From positions 1-7,689 of the forward strand of contig JAURQY010000063.1 of the NCBI GenBank assembly GCA_030835875.1: DNA of 7,689 nucleotides, in the 5' to 3' direction. Made by a program: the position numbers and the translations under genes. The DNA is from Nitriliruptorales bacterium. Its GTDB lineage: Bacteria; Actinomycetota; Nitriliruptoria; Nitriliruptorales; Nitriliruptoraceae. The notes under the pieces are model-generated. The model was not told where the DNA came from. It searched no databases and saw only the letters and a program-made list of their open reading frames with translations. How positions within the stretch are numbered: position 1 is the first letter of the stretch; each line of letters opens with the position of its first letter. Positions 1-6,658 of the stretch are shown one piece after another.

Positions 1-648
1 GATGCCGTCGGCACCGGCGTCGGCGATGCGTCGCGCCATGTTCGCGAACGCCGACCAGTGCGGACCGACCTTCACGGCGATCGGCACGCGGCTCGCCGCA
101 CGGACCGCCTCGACGAGCTCGAGCGTCGCCGCGTGCGCGACGGCGGCGAGGTCGTGCGCCTCCTGCGGTGTCGAGGAGGACAGCATGATCCAGCCCGCGG
201 GGCGAACGGCCATGACGTCGGAGTGGTCGCCGAAGATCGAGAGGGCATGGGTTGCGACGGTGCGGGCTGCGACGTGGATCACGGTCGGCGTGAGCTCGCC
301 GGCGATCCTGAACATCTCCGGGATCATCAGGAGCAGCCCCTGCGACGCGGTGAAGGTCACCCCGAGCGAGCCCGCCTGGATCGCACCGTGCAGCGCCCCG
401 GCCGCCCCGGCCTCCGACTGGAGCTGCGAGACGCTCGGGACGACGCCCCAGGCGTTGGTGCGACCCTGCGCCGCCCAGTCATCGGCGTGCTCGCCCATCG
501 GCGACGCCGGCGTGATCGGGTAGATCGCGACCGTCTCGCTCAGGGCGTAGGCCGCACGAGCGGCTGCATCGTTCCCGTCGATGCGCACCACCGGTGTCGC
601 ATCGGTACGGGACGCCGGGACGGTCGGTGCGACGGTGGTGGCTGACAC
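1..648 (-). CDS. NifJ N-terminus fused in frame to the C-terminal half of a dihydroorotate dehydrogenase-like protein (partial, runs off left edge)
   Basis: 216 codons are visible from a GTG at 646–648, which has GAGGAG 8 nt upstream; the 3' end lies outside the window. Residues about 22–177 are a textbook pyruvate:ferredoxin (flavodoxin) oxidoreductase domain I: IDGN (23–26), YPITPASPMGE (43–53, with the pyruvate-contacting Thr46), QSEAGAAGA (77–85, Glu79 expected to contact thiamine diphosphate), TFTASQGLLLMIPEM, HVAAR (125–129) and ALSIFGDHSDVMA. NifJ proteins then continue with an SRVPFLHFFDGFRTSHE-like stretch. Here, right after AHAATLE (171–177), the sequence becomes LVEAVRAASRVPIAVKVGP...ANMARR..DAGADGI, which matches the middle of the dihydroorotate dehydrogenase-like flavoproteins often encoded beside nifJ (Lys193 in the AVK motif). 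NifJ domains II–VI, including all Fe-S and thiamine-diphosphate domains, are absent, as is the dehydrogenase N-terminal half. As it stands it should not work as an oxidoreductase. The first 21 residues are a poorly conserved extension; GTG codons at 589–591 and 586–588 are alternative starts but lack a ribosome binding site. Domain assignment is confident; whether the gene is real or an assembly chimera is open. Confidence 0.8.
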   Translation of the reverse strand, partial: MSATTVAPTVPASRTDATPVVRIDGNDAAARAAYALSETVAIYPITPASPMGEHADDWAAQGRTNAWGVVPSVSQLQSEAGAAGALHGAIQAGSLGVTFTASQGLLLMIPEMFRIAGELTPTVIHVAARTVATHALSIFGDHSDVMAVRPAGWIMLSSSTPQEAHDLAAVAHAATLELVEAVRAASRVPIAVKVGPHWSAFANMARRIADAGADGI

Positions 649-666
649 GCGCGAGGCTCCTCGCGC
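649..666 (-). promoter_or_regulatory. Perfect palindrome covering the ribosome binding site of the NifJ-like gene
   Basis: On the minus strand this is GCGCGAGG-AG-CCTCGCGC, with 8-bp perfect arms and a 2-nt centre. It ends directly at the GTG start codon and contains the GAGGAG Shine-Dalgarno sequence (657–662). In RNA it can fold as a 7-bp GC-rich stem with a 4-nt loop that hides part of the ribosome binding site; in DNA it has the size of a dimeric repressor operator. No T-run follows, so it is not a classical intrinsic terminator. The symmetry is seen directly; the regulatory role is inferred. Confidence 0.4.
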
Positions 667-714
667 CGGGCACGCTCCGTCGCCGGCGCAGGACCACGCT
701 ACGGACGACGCCGC
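649..714. other. 66-bp intergenic gap between corC and the NifJ-like gene
   Basis: This is the only real gap in the minus-strand gene series. Besides the palindrome at 649–666 it holds no convincing -35/-10 pair and no terminator with a T-tract. The NifJ-like gene could be read through from the corC operon or have its own unrecognised promoter here. Confidence 0.5.
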
Positions 715-1995
715 TCAGCCCAGCGCGGTCGCTGGTCCCCCATCCGTGTGACCTGCGGCCCCCGAGGCGTGCCCGTCCTCCCCCTCGGACGGTGCGCGTC
801 GCTCGACGCGCACCTCGACGACGCGACGCCCGCGCCGTGCGGTGACGACGAGGGCGAGCCCGTCCACCTCGACCCGGTCCCCGACGCGCGGGAGACGGCC
901 GAGGGTCCCGAGCACGAGCCCGCCGACCGTGTCCCACTCCTCCGCGGGGAGATCGACCTCGAGCGCGGCCCCGAGGTCGGCGACGTGCATGCCGGCGTCG
1001 ACGCGCCAGCCACCGGTCGCGAGCGGCTCGAGCTGCGGTCGCTCGTCGTCATGCTCGTCGACGATCTCCCCGACGATCTCCTCGAGGACGTCCTCGATCG
1101 TGACGATCCCGACGATCTCTCCGTACTCGTCCACGACCAGTGCGAGGTGCACCGCCGCGGCCTGGAGGTCGCGCAGCAGGTCGTCGGCCCGGCGCGAGTC
1201 CGGGACGAGGTACGGCTCACGGACGAGGTCCGCCCAGTCCTCGGCTCCGCCGCCGAGCACGCTCGGCTCCTGCCGCATGCGCTTGAGGAGGTCACGCGCA
1301 TGCACGACACCGTGCATGGCGTCTGGGTCGCCCGGCTCGTGCACCGGGAGCCGTGAGCGCCCGTGCTCGAGGGCGACGTCGACGACATGCGCGAACGACG
1401 CGTCCGAAGCGACCGCGATGACGTCCTGGCGCGGGACCATGATCTCGCGGGTCGCCGTCTCGTCGAGCTCGAGGATCGAGAGGATCATCCGGCGCTCACC
1501 GACGTCGAGGACCGTGTCCTCCTCGTCGGAACCTGACCGCTCCTCCTCGTCCCCCTCGCCGTCCGGTACCTCGTCCGGCGTCGCCTCGGCGCGGTCGAGC
1601 AGGTCGATGGGGCGGGTCACCGCACGGACGACGGCGCGCGCGGGTCGGGCGAGCGCGAGACCGGTGCGCTCGGCACGTCGGCCGAGGAGCGGACGCGCGA
1701 GCAGCGGACCGACGACGACCGTGGCGAACAGCGCCGACGCGGCCGCGCCCGGGTCACCGAGCGGGACGGAGATGCCGATCGCGACGGCAGCGAGGATGCT
1801 GACGACCGCCGCTGCCCGGTGCGTCGCGAGCGGTCGCTCGGTCAACCACAGCAGTGCGTCGGCGCCCGGCACCTCCTCCTCGGCGAGGCTGAGCGCCCGC
1901 ACCGCGTCGACCACTCGGACCACGCCGGTCACGGCAGCCGCGAGCACCGCGACGAGGACCGCCGCAGCGGTCACAGCGAGCTCGACCGGACTCAT
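715..1995 (-). CDS. CorC/HlyC-family membrane protein (DUF21–CBS pair–CorC_HlyC)
   Basis: 426 residues, in the normal range for the hemolysin-like/CNNM family. The N-terminal DUF21-type membrane part shows hydrophobic segments at about 5–27, 59–79 and 86–105. A strongly acidic linker (about 137–162, many Asp/Glu) follows, then LDVGERRMILSILEL (163–177), a CBS domain pair (about 183–240, starting REIMVPRQDVIAV, and 257–313, with VVDEYGEIVGIVTIEDVLEEIVGEI split over 287–311) and a CorC_HlyC domain (about 318–398, with DTVGGLVLGTLGRLPRVGD at 355–373). Members are linked to Mg2+/Co2+ efflux or resistance, with CBS domains that bind adenine nucleotides; the old hemolysin name is misleading. Its ATG start overlaps the ybeY TGA stop as ATGA, so it is probably translated by coupling; the GAGGG next to the start is too close for an ideal ribosome binding site. 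The C-terminal 25 residues are Gly/Ala-rich and look disordered. In many bacteria era follows here; it does not in this window. Confidence 0.93.
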   Translation of the reverse strand: MSPVELAVTAAAVLVAVLAAAVTGVVRVVDAVRALSLAEEEVPGADALLWLTERPLATHRAAAVVSILAAVAIGISVPLGDPGAAASALFATVVVGPLLARPLLGRRAERTGLALARPARAVVRAVTRPIDLLDRAEATPDEVPDGEGDEEERSGSDEEDTVLDVGERRMILSILELDETATREIMVPRQDVIAVASDASFAHVVDVALEHGRSRLPVHEPGDPDAMHGVVHARDLLKRMRQEPSVLGGGAEDWADLVREPYLVPDSRRADDLLRDLQAAAVHLALVVDEYGEIVGIVTIEDVLEEIVGEIVDEHDDERPQLEPLATGGWRVDAGMHVADLGAALEVDLPAEEWDTVGGLVLGTLGRLPRVGDRVEVDGLALVVTARRGRRVVEVRVERRAPSEGEDGHASGAAGHTDGGPATALG

Positions 1996-2444
1996 CCCTC
2001 GACCACCGCCGCCCTGTGCTGCGCGAGCAGCCGGTCGGTCAGCGCGAACATCTCGCGTTCCTCCTCGGGCTCCGCATGGTCCATGCCCAGGAGGTGCAGG
2101 AGCCCGTGGACGGTGAGGAGCTGGAGCTCCGCATGCGCCGCGACCCCCCGCTCGTCGGCCTGACGGTGCGCGACCGTGGGGCAGACGACGACGTCGCCGA
2201 GGATGGCCGGTCCCGCCGGCGGCGACTCGCCCGGCTCGTCGATCGGGAACGCGAGCACATCCGTCGGACCCTCGTGACCGAGATGCTGACGGTTCAGGCC
2301 GGCGATCGTGTCCTCGTCGACGAGCAGCAGCGCCACCTCCATGTCCGCCGGGACACGCTGCGCAGCGAGCACACGCTGCGCGAGTGCGACGAGATCGTCG
2401 GCATCGACGTCGACGTCCTGCTCGTCCGCGAGGAAGACCGGCAC
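1992..2444 (-). CDS. ybeY: YbeY endoribonuclease, rRNA maturation factor
   Basis: 150 residues from a GTG at 2442–2444, one base after the phoH stop (TGA-C-GTG), with a G-rich AGGGGG ribosome binding site inside the end of phoH. This start is chosen because it gives the usual family length and the usual PVFLADEQ-like N-terminus; a longer reading frame into phoH has no family support. The zinc-binding signature HGLLHLLGMDH is at residues 113–123 (His113, His117, His123), and the NRQHLGHEGPTDVLAFP motif is at 51–67. YbeY is a metal-dependent single-strand endoribonuclease involved in 16S rRNA 3'-end processing and 70S ribosome quality control in the cytoplasm. Position between phoH and corC is the standard bacterial arrangement. 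The stop overlaps the corC start by three bases. Confidence 0.95.
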   Translation of the reverse strand: MPVFLADEQDVDVDADDLVALAQRVLAAQRVPADMEVALLLVDEDTIAGLNRQHLGHEGPTDVLAFPIDEPGESPPAGPAILGDVVVCPTVAHRQADERGVAAHAELQLLTVHGLLHLLGMDHAEPEEEREMFALTDRLLAQHRAAVVEG

Positions 2445-2445
2445 G

Positions 2446-3513
2446 TCAGGCCCCCTGCGATGCGGACGATGTGGGCGATGCAGGGAGCGCGGGCGTCGAC
2501 TGCGCCGCGTGACGGTCGTAGGCCTCGACGATGCGCTGCACGATGGGATGCCGGACGACGTCGGCCGCGTCGAACTCGGAGAACGCGACCCCCTCGATGT
2601 CACGCAGGATCTCGCGTGCGACGACCAGGCCGGAGCGCTTCCCTTGTGGGAGGTCGGTCTGGCTGACGTCGCCGGTGACCACCGCGCGCGCGTTGAAGCC
2701 GATGCGCGTGAGGAACATCTTCATCTGTTCGGGTGTCGTGTTCTGCGCCTCGTCGAGCACGATGAACGCGTCGTTGAGCGTCCGGCCTCGCATGTAGGCG
2801 AGCGGTGCGACCTCGATGATGCCGCGCTCAACCTGGTCGACGAGCTCGGTCGCGTCCATCATGTCCTGCAGCGCGTCCCACAGCGGCTTGAGGTACGGAT
2901 CGATCTTCTCGTGGAGCGTCCCGGGGAGGAACCCGAGCCGCTCACCGGCCTCGACGGCCGGACGGGTGAGGATGAGGCGGTTGACCTCACGGGAGCGCAG
3001 CGCCCGCACCGCGGCCCCCATCGCGAGGTACGTCTTGCCCGTCCCGGCCGGACCGATCCCGAACGTGACCGTGTTCTGCGCGATCGCGTCGAGGTAGCGC
3101 CGCTGGCCGACGGTCTTGGGCCGGATGGTGCGCCCGCGGTGCGTGACCAGGTGCTCACCGAGCACGTCGGCGGCACGACCCGGTACCCCGTCGCGGACGA
3201 TCCGGATGGTCTGCTCGACGAGGCGACGGTCGAGCACCTGGCCCCGCGCGACGAGCTCGGCCAGCTCGTCGATGACACGGGCCACCTGGTCCAAATCGGA
3301 GTCCGCGACCGGACCGTCGACGATGCGGAACTCGTTGCCACGGGCATGGATACGTGCGGAGAAGGCGCCCTCCACGACCCGCAGGTGCTCGTCGGCATGG
3401 CCGAGGAGGGAGGGCATCGTCGCAGGGTCGGTCACCCGCACGGTCAGGACGCCGTCCTCGCGCTGGATGCTCGTCGCACCGGATGCGGGCGCGGACGCGG
3501 AGGCGACGCTCAC
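2446..3513 (-). CDS. phoH: PhoH-like ATPase (PhoH/YbeZ family)
   Basis: 355 residues from a GTG at 3511–3513 that overlaps the rsmE stop (GTGA). The frame stays open further upstream, but that part is Arg-rich antisense-like sequence inside rsmE and not PhoH-like. The N-terminal about 125 residues include the small RNA-binding-like region typical of YbeZ proteins (TDPATMPSLLGHADEHLRVVE split over 28–48). The P-loop ATPase core follows: RPKTVGQRRYLDAI (131–144), Walker A GPAGTGKT (154–161), LTRPAVEAGERLGFLPG (182–198), Walker B IVLDEAQN (251–258) and VVTGDVSQTDLP (278–289). Family members are cytoplasmic NTPases, suggested RNA helicases or RNases, that partner with YbeY in rRNA processing; the adjoining ybeY fits this. 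The last 20 residues are Ala/Ser/Pro-rich and unlikely to be part of the fold. The ribosome binding site is weak, so translation is probably coupled to rsmE. Confidence 0.94.
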   Translation of the reverse strand: MSVASASAPASGATSIQREDGVLTVRVTDPATMPSLLGHADEHLRVVEGAFSARIHARGNEFRIVDGPVADSDLDQVARVIDELAELVARGQVLDRRLVEQTIRIVRDGVPGRAADVLGEHLVTHRGRTIRPKTVGQRRYLDAIAQNTVTFGIGPAGTGKTYLAMGAAVRALRSREVNRLILTRPAVEAGERLGFLPGTLHEKIDPYLKPLWDALQDMMDATELVDQVERGIIEVAPLAYMRGRTLNDAFIVLDEAQNTTPEQMKMFLTRIGFNARAVVTGDVSQTDLPQGKRSGLVVAREILRDIEGVAFSEFDAADVVRHPIVQRIVEAYDRHAAQSTPALPASPTSSASQGA

Positions 3514-3535
3514 AGGGGGCCACTCACAGGGGGCC
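3509..3535. repeat. 14-bp near-perfect tandem duplication at the rsmE/phoH junction
   Basis: CTCACAGGGGGCC occurs at 3509–3521 and again at 3523–3535, so the period is 14 with one variable base between units. The left copy contains the rsmE stop and the phoH GTG. Because 14 is not a multiple of three, the duplication changes the reading frame relation of the two genes. Confidence 0.85.
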
Positions 3536-4334
3536 GGGGCTCCTCGACGGACGGACCCGGCAGCGTAGCGCCGGGCGCGCCGGCACCCCCCGCGGGTCGC
3601 TCGCTCCCCCAGCGTCCGAGCAGCGCCGCGACGACCGCGACGGCGACGGGCCCTGCGTGCTCGGTGCGGAGCACGGACGGACCGAGGCCGACCGCACGCC
3701 ACCCGGCGGCGGAGAACGCGGCGAGCTCGTCAGGCGCCCAGCCGCCCTCCGGTCCGACGGCGACGACGACCTCCACCGGCCGCGCTCCCCCGACGACGGA
3801 CGGCAGCGCCGGGGCCCCTGGCGCGGCGACGAGCCGCAGCGCGTCCGGCGTACCGGCGACGAGCACGTCCACACCGACGGGTCGTGTCACCTCAGCGCGC
3901 CACACTCCGCGGGACTGCTCGAGCGCCGCGACCGCGACCGACTCCCAGCGCACGACGATCGCAGCCTCCGCACGCTCGTCGGGACGTCCCTGCGTACGCG
4001 CGGCGACGACGGGGACGAGCCGGTCGACGCCGAGCTCGCACGCGGCCCGCACGGCGTCCTCCGCACGACGCCCCTTCGATAGCGCTTGCGCGAGCACGAG
4101 GCGCGGCGTGAGCGGCGTGGCGACCACGACCGGACCGACGAGTCGTGCGCCGACCTCCACGAGCACCGCGTCGCCGCTGCGACCGGAGCCGTCCGTGAGG
4201 GAGAGCCTGGCGCCTTCAGCGAGCCGCAGCACCCGATGCAGATGGTGGCGAGCCGCATCCGCCATGGGGACGACGTCACCCTCGCCCGCCCCTTCGAGCC
4301 CACCGGCGACGAGCAGGTGCGGGGCGAGGCTCAC
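3510..4334 (-). CDS. rsmE: 16S rRNA (uracil1498-N3)-methyltransferase RsmE
   Basis: 274 residues from a GTG (4332–4334) that overlaps the dnaJ stop as GTGA. RsmE is a SPOUT (trefoil-knot) methyltransferase that uses S-adenosylmethionine to make m3U1498 in the decoding region of 16S rRNA. The N-terminal PUA-like domain shows DAARHHLHRVLRLAEG (26–41) and the DGSG turn. The catalytic domain shows ALSKGRRAEDAVRAACELGV (84–103), EQSRG (139–143), VGPEGGW (193–199) and the knot motif LGPSVLRTEHAG (217–228), where the commoner family form is RTETA. The fold should end near residue 243; the last about 30 residues are Gly/Ala/Pro-rich, make the protein longer than the usual 240–250, and end inside the 14-bp tandem duplication. 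Function is assigned from strong motifs; the tail may be a recent read-through extension. Confidence 0.94.
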   Translation of the reverse strand: MSLAPHLLVAGGLEGAGEGDVVPMADAARHHLHRVLRLAEGARLSLTDGSGRSGDAVLVEVGARLVGPVVVATPLTPRLVLAQALSKGRRAEDAVRAACELGVDRLVPVVAARTQGRPDERAEAAIVVRWESVAVAALEQSRGVWRAEVTRPVGVDVLVAGTPDALRLVAAPGAPALPSVVGGARPVEVVVAVGPEGGWAPDELAAFSAAGWRAVGLGPSVLRTEHAGPVAVAVVAALLGRWGSERPAGGAGAPGATLPGPSVEEPRPPVSGPL

Positions 4335-5446
4335 GGACGCCGGACCTCCGCCACGGCCCGCCCGTCGGGGTCCTCACCGCGCTGGTCGGCCCACTGACGC
4401 ACGAGATCGCGCTCCTTGCGGCCGAGCCGGCGCGGGACCTCGACGTCGACGTGCAGATGGAGGTCGCCACGCCGCCCGCCACCGCGGACGGGCAGTCCAG
4501 CGCGTGTGACGAGCAGCACCTCCCCCGGCTGGACGCCGGCCGGTACGACGACCTCGTGCTCACCGCCACCGAGCGCGGGGACGAGGACGGTCCCACCGAG
4601 CAGCGCCGTCGTGAGCGGGACGCGGACACGCGTGTGGAGCGAGCGGCCGTCGCGTTCGAGGAACGGGTGGGGCGACACCTGGACCTGCAGGTAGAGGTCG
4701 CCGGACGGGGCACCCTGCCGGCCGGCCTCGCCCTGCCCCCGCTGAGGGATGCGGTCGCCGTCCTCGAGCCCTGCGGGCACCTCGACCTCGAGCTGCCGAC
4801 GACGCACCCTCCGGCCCTCCCCACGGCAGTCGGGGCAGGCGTTCGCGACGCTGCGCCCGGTGCCCCCGCACGGGGCGCAGGCGGACGCCGTCGCCATCGA
4901 GCCGAGCGGCGTGCGCACCATCCGCTGCACACGACCCGAGCCACCGCAGCTCGTGCAGCGTGACGGCGCGGAACCGTCGGCGGATCCGTTGCCGGCGCAG
5001 GTCGGGCACGTCGTCGCGACCTCGACGTCGACGGTGCGCGTGACGCCGGTCAGGACCTCCTCGAGGCTGAGCTCGACGGCGACGAGCACGTCACGCCCCG
5101 CACGTTCCCGCTGGGGTGCACCACCGAAGCCCCCGCCGAACCCACCGAACCCGCCGCCCGCTCCGAAGAAGGCGTCGATGACGTCGCCGATCCCGCCGCT
5201 GAACCCGAACGGGTCGCCCGCTCCCGCACCCCGTGACTGCGCGGTGCCGTCGTCGCCGAAGCGGTCGTAGCGGGCGCGCCGCTCCGGGTCGGACAGCACC
5301 TCGTAGGCCTGCGTGACCTCCTTGAAGCGCTCCGCGTCGCCACCCGCGTCGGGATGGTGCTCGCGCGCCTTTCGCCGGTACGCGCGCTTGATGTCCTCGG
5401 GCGCAGCGTCGGGCGCGAGGCCGAGGACGCCGTAGAGATCAGCCAT
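4331..5446 (-). CDS. dnaJ: Chaperone protein DnaJ (type I, hrcA-linked copy)
   Basis: 371 residues from an ATG inside the end of hrcA (8-bp overlap), chosen because it gives the canonical J-domain N-terminus MADLYGVLGL. Domains in order: J-domain (1–65) with the HPD motif at 31–33 that stimulates DnaK ATPase; Gly/Phe-rich linker (about 64–110, with GFGGFGGGFGG); cysteine-rich zinc domain with all four CxxCxGxG repeats (Cys147/150, 164/167, 190/193, 204/207); C-terminal substrate-binding beta domains (about 214–340, with the GDLYLQVQVSPHPFLERDG region and GGGRRGDLHLHVDVEVP). DnaJ delivers unfolded proteins to DnaK in the cytoplasm. Actinobacteria often carry two dnaJ genes, one beside dnaK-grpE and a second (dnaJ2) after hrcA; this is the second type by context. 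The start has only a weak ribosome binding site, so translation is probably coupled to hrcA. Confidence 0.96.
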   Translation of the reverse strand: MADLYGVLGLAPDAAPEDIKRAYRRKAREHHPDAGGDAERFKEVTQAYEVLSDPERRARYDRFGDDGTAQSRGAGAGDPFGFSGGIGDVIDAFFGAGGGFGGFGGGFGGAPQRERAGRDVLVAVELSLEEVLTGVTRTVDVEVATTCPTCAGNGSADGSAPSRCTSCGGSGRVQRMVRTPLGSMATASACAPCGGTGRSVANACPDCRGEGRRVRRRQLEVEVPAGLEDGDRIPQRGQGEAGRQGAPSGDLYLQVQVSPHPFLERDGRSLHTRVRVPLTTALLGGTVLVPALGGGEHEVVVPAGVQPGEVLLVTRAGLPVRGGGRRGDLHLHVDVEVPRRLGRKERDLVRQWADQRGEDPDGRAVAEVRRP

Positions 5447-6584
5447 GCTCGGCCAGCGTGTCGAGCGTGCGCTGCAGCTCGTCGGAGACGGCGCGCACCG
5501 TGGCGAGCGCACTGCCATAGTCCATCCGGGTCGGCCCGAGCACACCGAGCGATCCCGCCGAGACCAGGCGGTAGCGCTGCGCGACGAGCGACGTCGCTCG
5601 CAGGTCCTCGATCGCGTTCTCACCGCCGATCCTCACCGTCGGCGCACCGGGCTCGGGCCCCTCGACCGTCTCCTCGAGCATCCGTGCGAGCGTCTCGCGC
5701 TCCTCGAGGAGCTGCAGCAGGCGCGCGAGCTCATCGCGCTGCAGCGAGACGTCGTCCGCGAGCGTCGCCTGGCCCCCGACGAACACCTGGTGCACCCGGT
5801 CCTCGCGCACGTCGGAGGCGGCATCGGCGACGGCGCGCACGATGCCTCGAAGGTCGGTCGGGGCCTCCTCGGTGAGTAGACGCAGCACGGCCCCCACGTC
5901 ACCGAAGCGACGGCCAACGAGTCGGTCGGCGAGCATGGTGCGCGCCCGGTCGAGGTCACGCTCATCCCCGCCCACGGGCAGCTCGACGGTGTGCTTCTCG
6001 ACCCGCCCCGTGTCCGCGACGAGCAGCAGCAGCGCCGTCAGCGGCCCGAGCGCGACGAGCTCGACGAGCCGCAGCCGCGAGGTCGCGATCGCGGGTGAGA
6101 TGACGAGCGACACGAGCCGCGTGAGCTGGCTCAGCACCGTGGTCGTGCGCGCGAGCAGGTCCTCGACATCACGGGCGGAACCGAGGAGCTCCTCGATGAC
6201 CTCGCGCTGACGAGCATCGAGCACGGGCGCGTTGCGCAGGTCGTCGACGAACCAGCGGTACCCCCGGTCGGCGGGGACGCGCCCGGCGGAGGTGTGCGGC
6301 TGGGTGATCAGCCCGAGCTCCTCGAGCGCCCCCATGTCGCTGCGCACCGTCGCTGCGGACACCTCGAGCCCTGCCGCCTCGACGACATGCGCGGATCCGA
6401 CGGGCTGCCCGGTCGTGATGAACTCGGTGACGATGGCCCGCAGGACGATGCGCTTGCGCTCATCGAGGTCGAGGACGCTCGCCTCCGCGGCACGCGCGAC
6501 GTTGTCGTCGGACACGTCGATGGGCACGTCCACGACGACCGTCCCGCGCACCTGCACGGGGGTCGGGGGACGCTCCACGCCCAT
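5439..6584 (-). CDS. hrcA: Heat-inducible transcriptional repressor HrcA
   Basis: 381 residues from an ATG with a strong GAGGAGG ribosome binding site (6589–6595) 4 nt upstream, which decides the start. HrcA is a dimeric repressor that binds CIRCE operators in front of groE/dnaK-type heat-shock genes and needs GroEL to fold. The winged-helix domain is clear: LDLDERKRIVLRAIVTEFI (38–56), TTGQPVGSAHVV (57–68), VSAATVRSDMGALEELGL (75–92), then QPHTSAGRVPADRGYRWFVD (95–114). The GAF-like dimerisation and insert domains follow (about 115–360), ending with RMDYGSALATVRAVSDEL (353–370). The first about 38 residues, Val/Asp-rich, are an extension before the usual HrcA start and have no recognisable fold. 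Longer than the common 340–350 residues mainly because of that extension. As first gene of the minus-strand operon it probably controls its own dnaJ, although no CIRCE is visible next to it. Confidence 0.95.
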   Translation of the reverse strand: MGVERPPTPVQVRGTVVVDVPIDVSDDNVARAAEASVLDLDERKRIVLRAIVTEFITTGQPVGSAHVVEAAGLEVSAATVRSDMGALEELGLITQPHTSAGRVPADRGYRWFVDDLRNAPVLDARQREVIEELLGSARDVEDLLARTTTVLSQLTRLVSLVISPAIATSRLRLVELVALGPLTALLLLVADTGRVEKHTVELPVGGDERDLDRARTMLADRLVGRRFGDVGAVLRLLTEEAPTDLRGIVRAVADAASDVREDRVHQVFVGGQATLADDVSLQRDELARLLQLLEERETLARMLEETVEGPEPGAPTVRIGGENAIEDLRATSLVAQRYRLVSAGSLGVLGPTRMDYGSALATVRAVSDELQRTLDTLAEHG

Positions 6585-6588
6585 GCGG

Positions 6589-6595
6589 CCTCCTC
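6589..6595 (-). promoter_or_regulatory. Strong Shine-Dalgarno sequence of hrcA
   Basis: On the minus strand GAGGAGG lies 4 nt before the hrcA ATG. It is the best ribosome binding site of the operon and fixes the start that yields the N-terminal extension of HrcA. Confidence 0.75.
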
Positions 6596-6629
6596 GCTCC
6601 TACCGGCCGTGGAGGCTATCGGCGTGGGG

Positions 6630-6658
6630 GCGACAGCCCGGGGGCGAGCGCGTACCGT
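6630..6658 (+). promoter_or_regulatory. Candidate sigma70-type promoter for the holin-like operon
   Basis: GCGACA (6630–6635, matching the last four bases of TTGACA) and TACCGT (6653–6658, fitting the actinobacterial TANNNT pattern) are separated by 17 bp. The implied start is near 6665, leaving a leader of about 70 nt before the ATG at 6738. Found by eye only; in GC-rich DNA such pairs also arise by chance. Confidence 0.35.

Noticed and set aside
649..714. Intrinsic terminator after corC
   Set aside because: The palindrome has no following T-run and sits on the next gene's ribosome binding site, so a terminator role is not supported.
842..2116. Plus-strand open frame of 424 codons opposite corC
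   Set aside because: Ser/Arg/Thr-rich translation without any domain, mirroring the codon bias of corC.
2445..2603. Longer N-terminus for ybeY reaching into phoH
   Set aside because: The extra part is Ser/Arg/Pro-rich and overlaps the conserved end of phoH; the GTG at 2442–2444 gives the standard YbeY length.
3514..3702. Longer N-terminus for phoH reaching into rsmE
   Set aside because: Arg-rich shadow sequence with no similarity to PhoH proteins; the GTG overlapping the rsmE stop fits the operon pattern.
2308..4509. Long plus-strand open frame of 733 codons
   Set aside because: It lies antisense to ybeY, phoH and rsmE, all of which have strong family motifs. Its translation is Arg/Asp/Thr/Ser-rich low-complexity, as expected from the opposite strand of GC-rich genes.
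5100..5160. Repetitive stretch within dnaJ
   Set aside because: It simply encodes the Gly/Phe-rich linker that every type I DnaJ carries.
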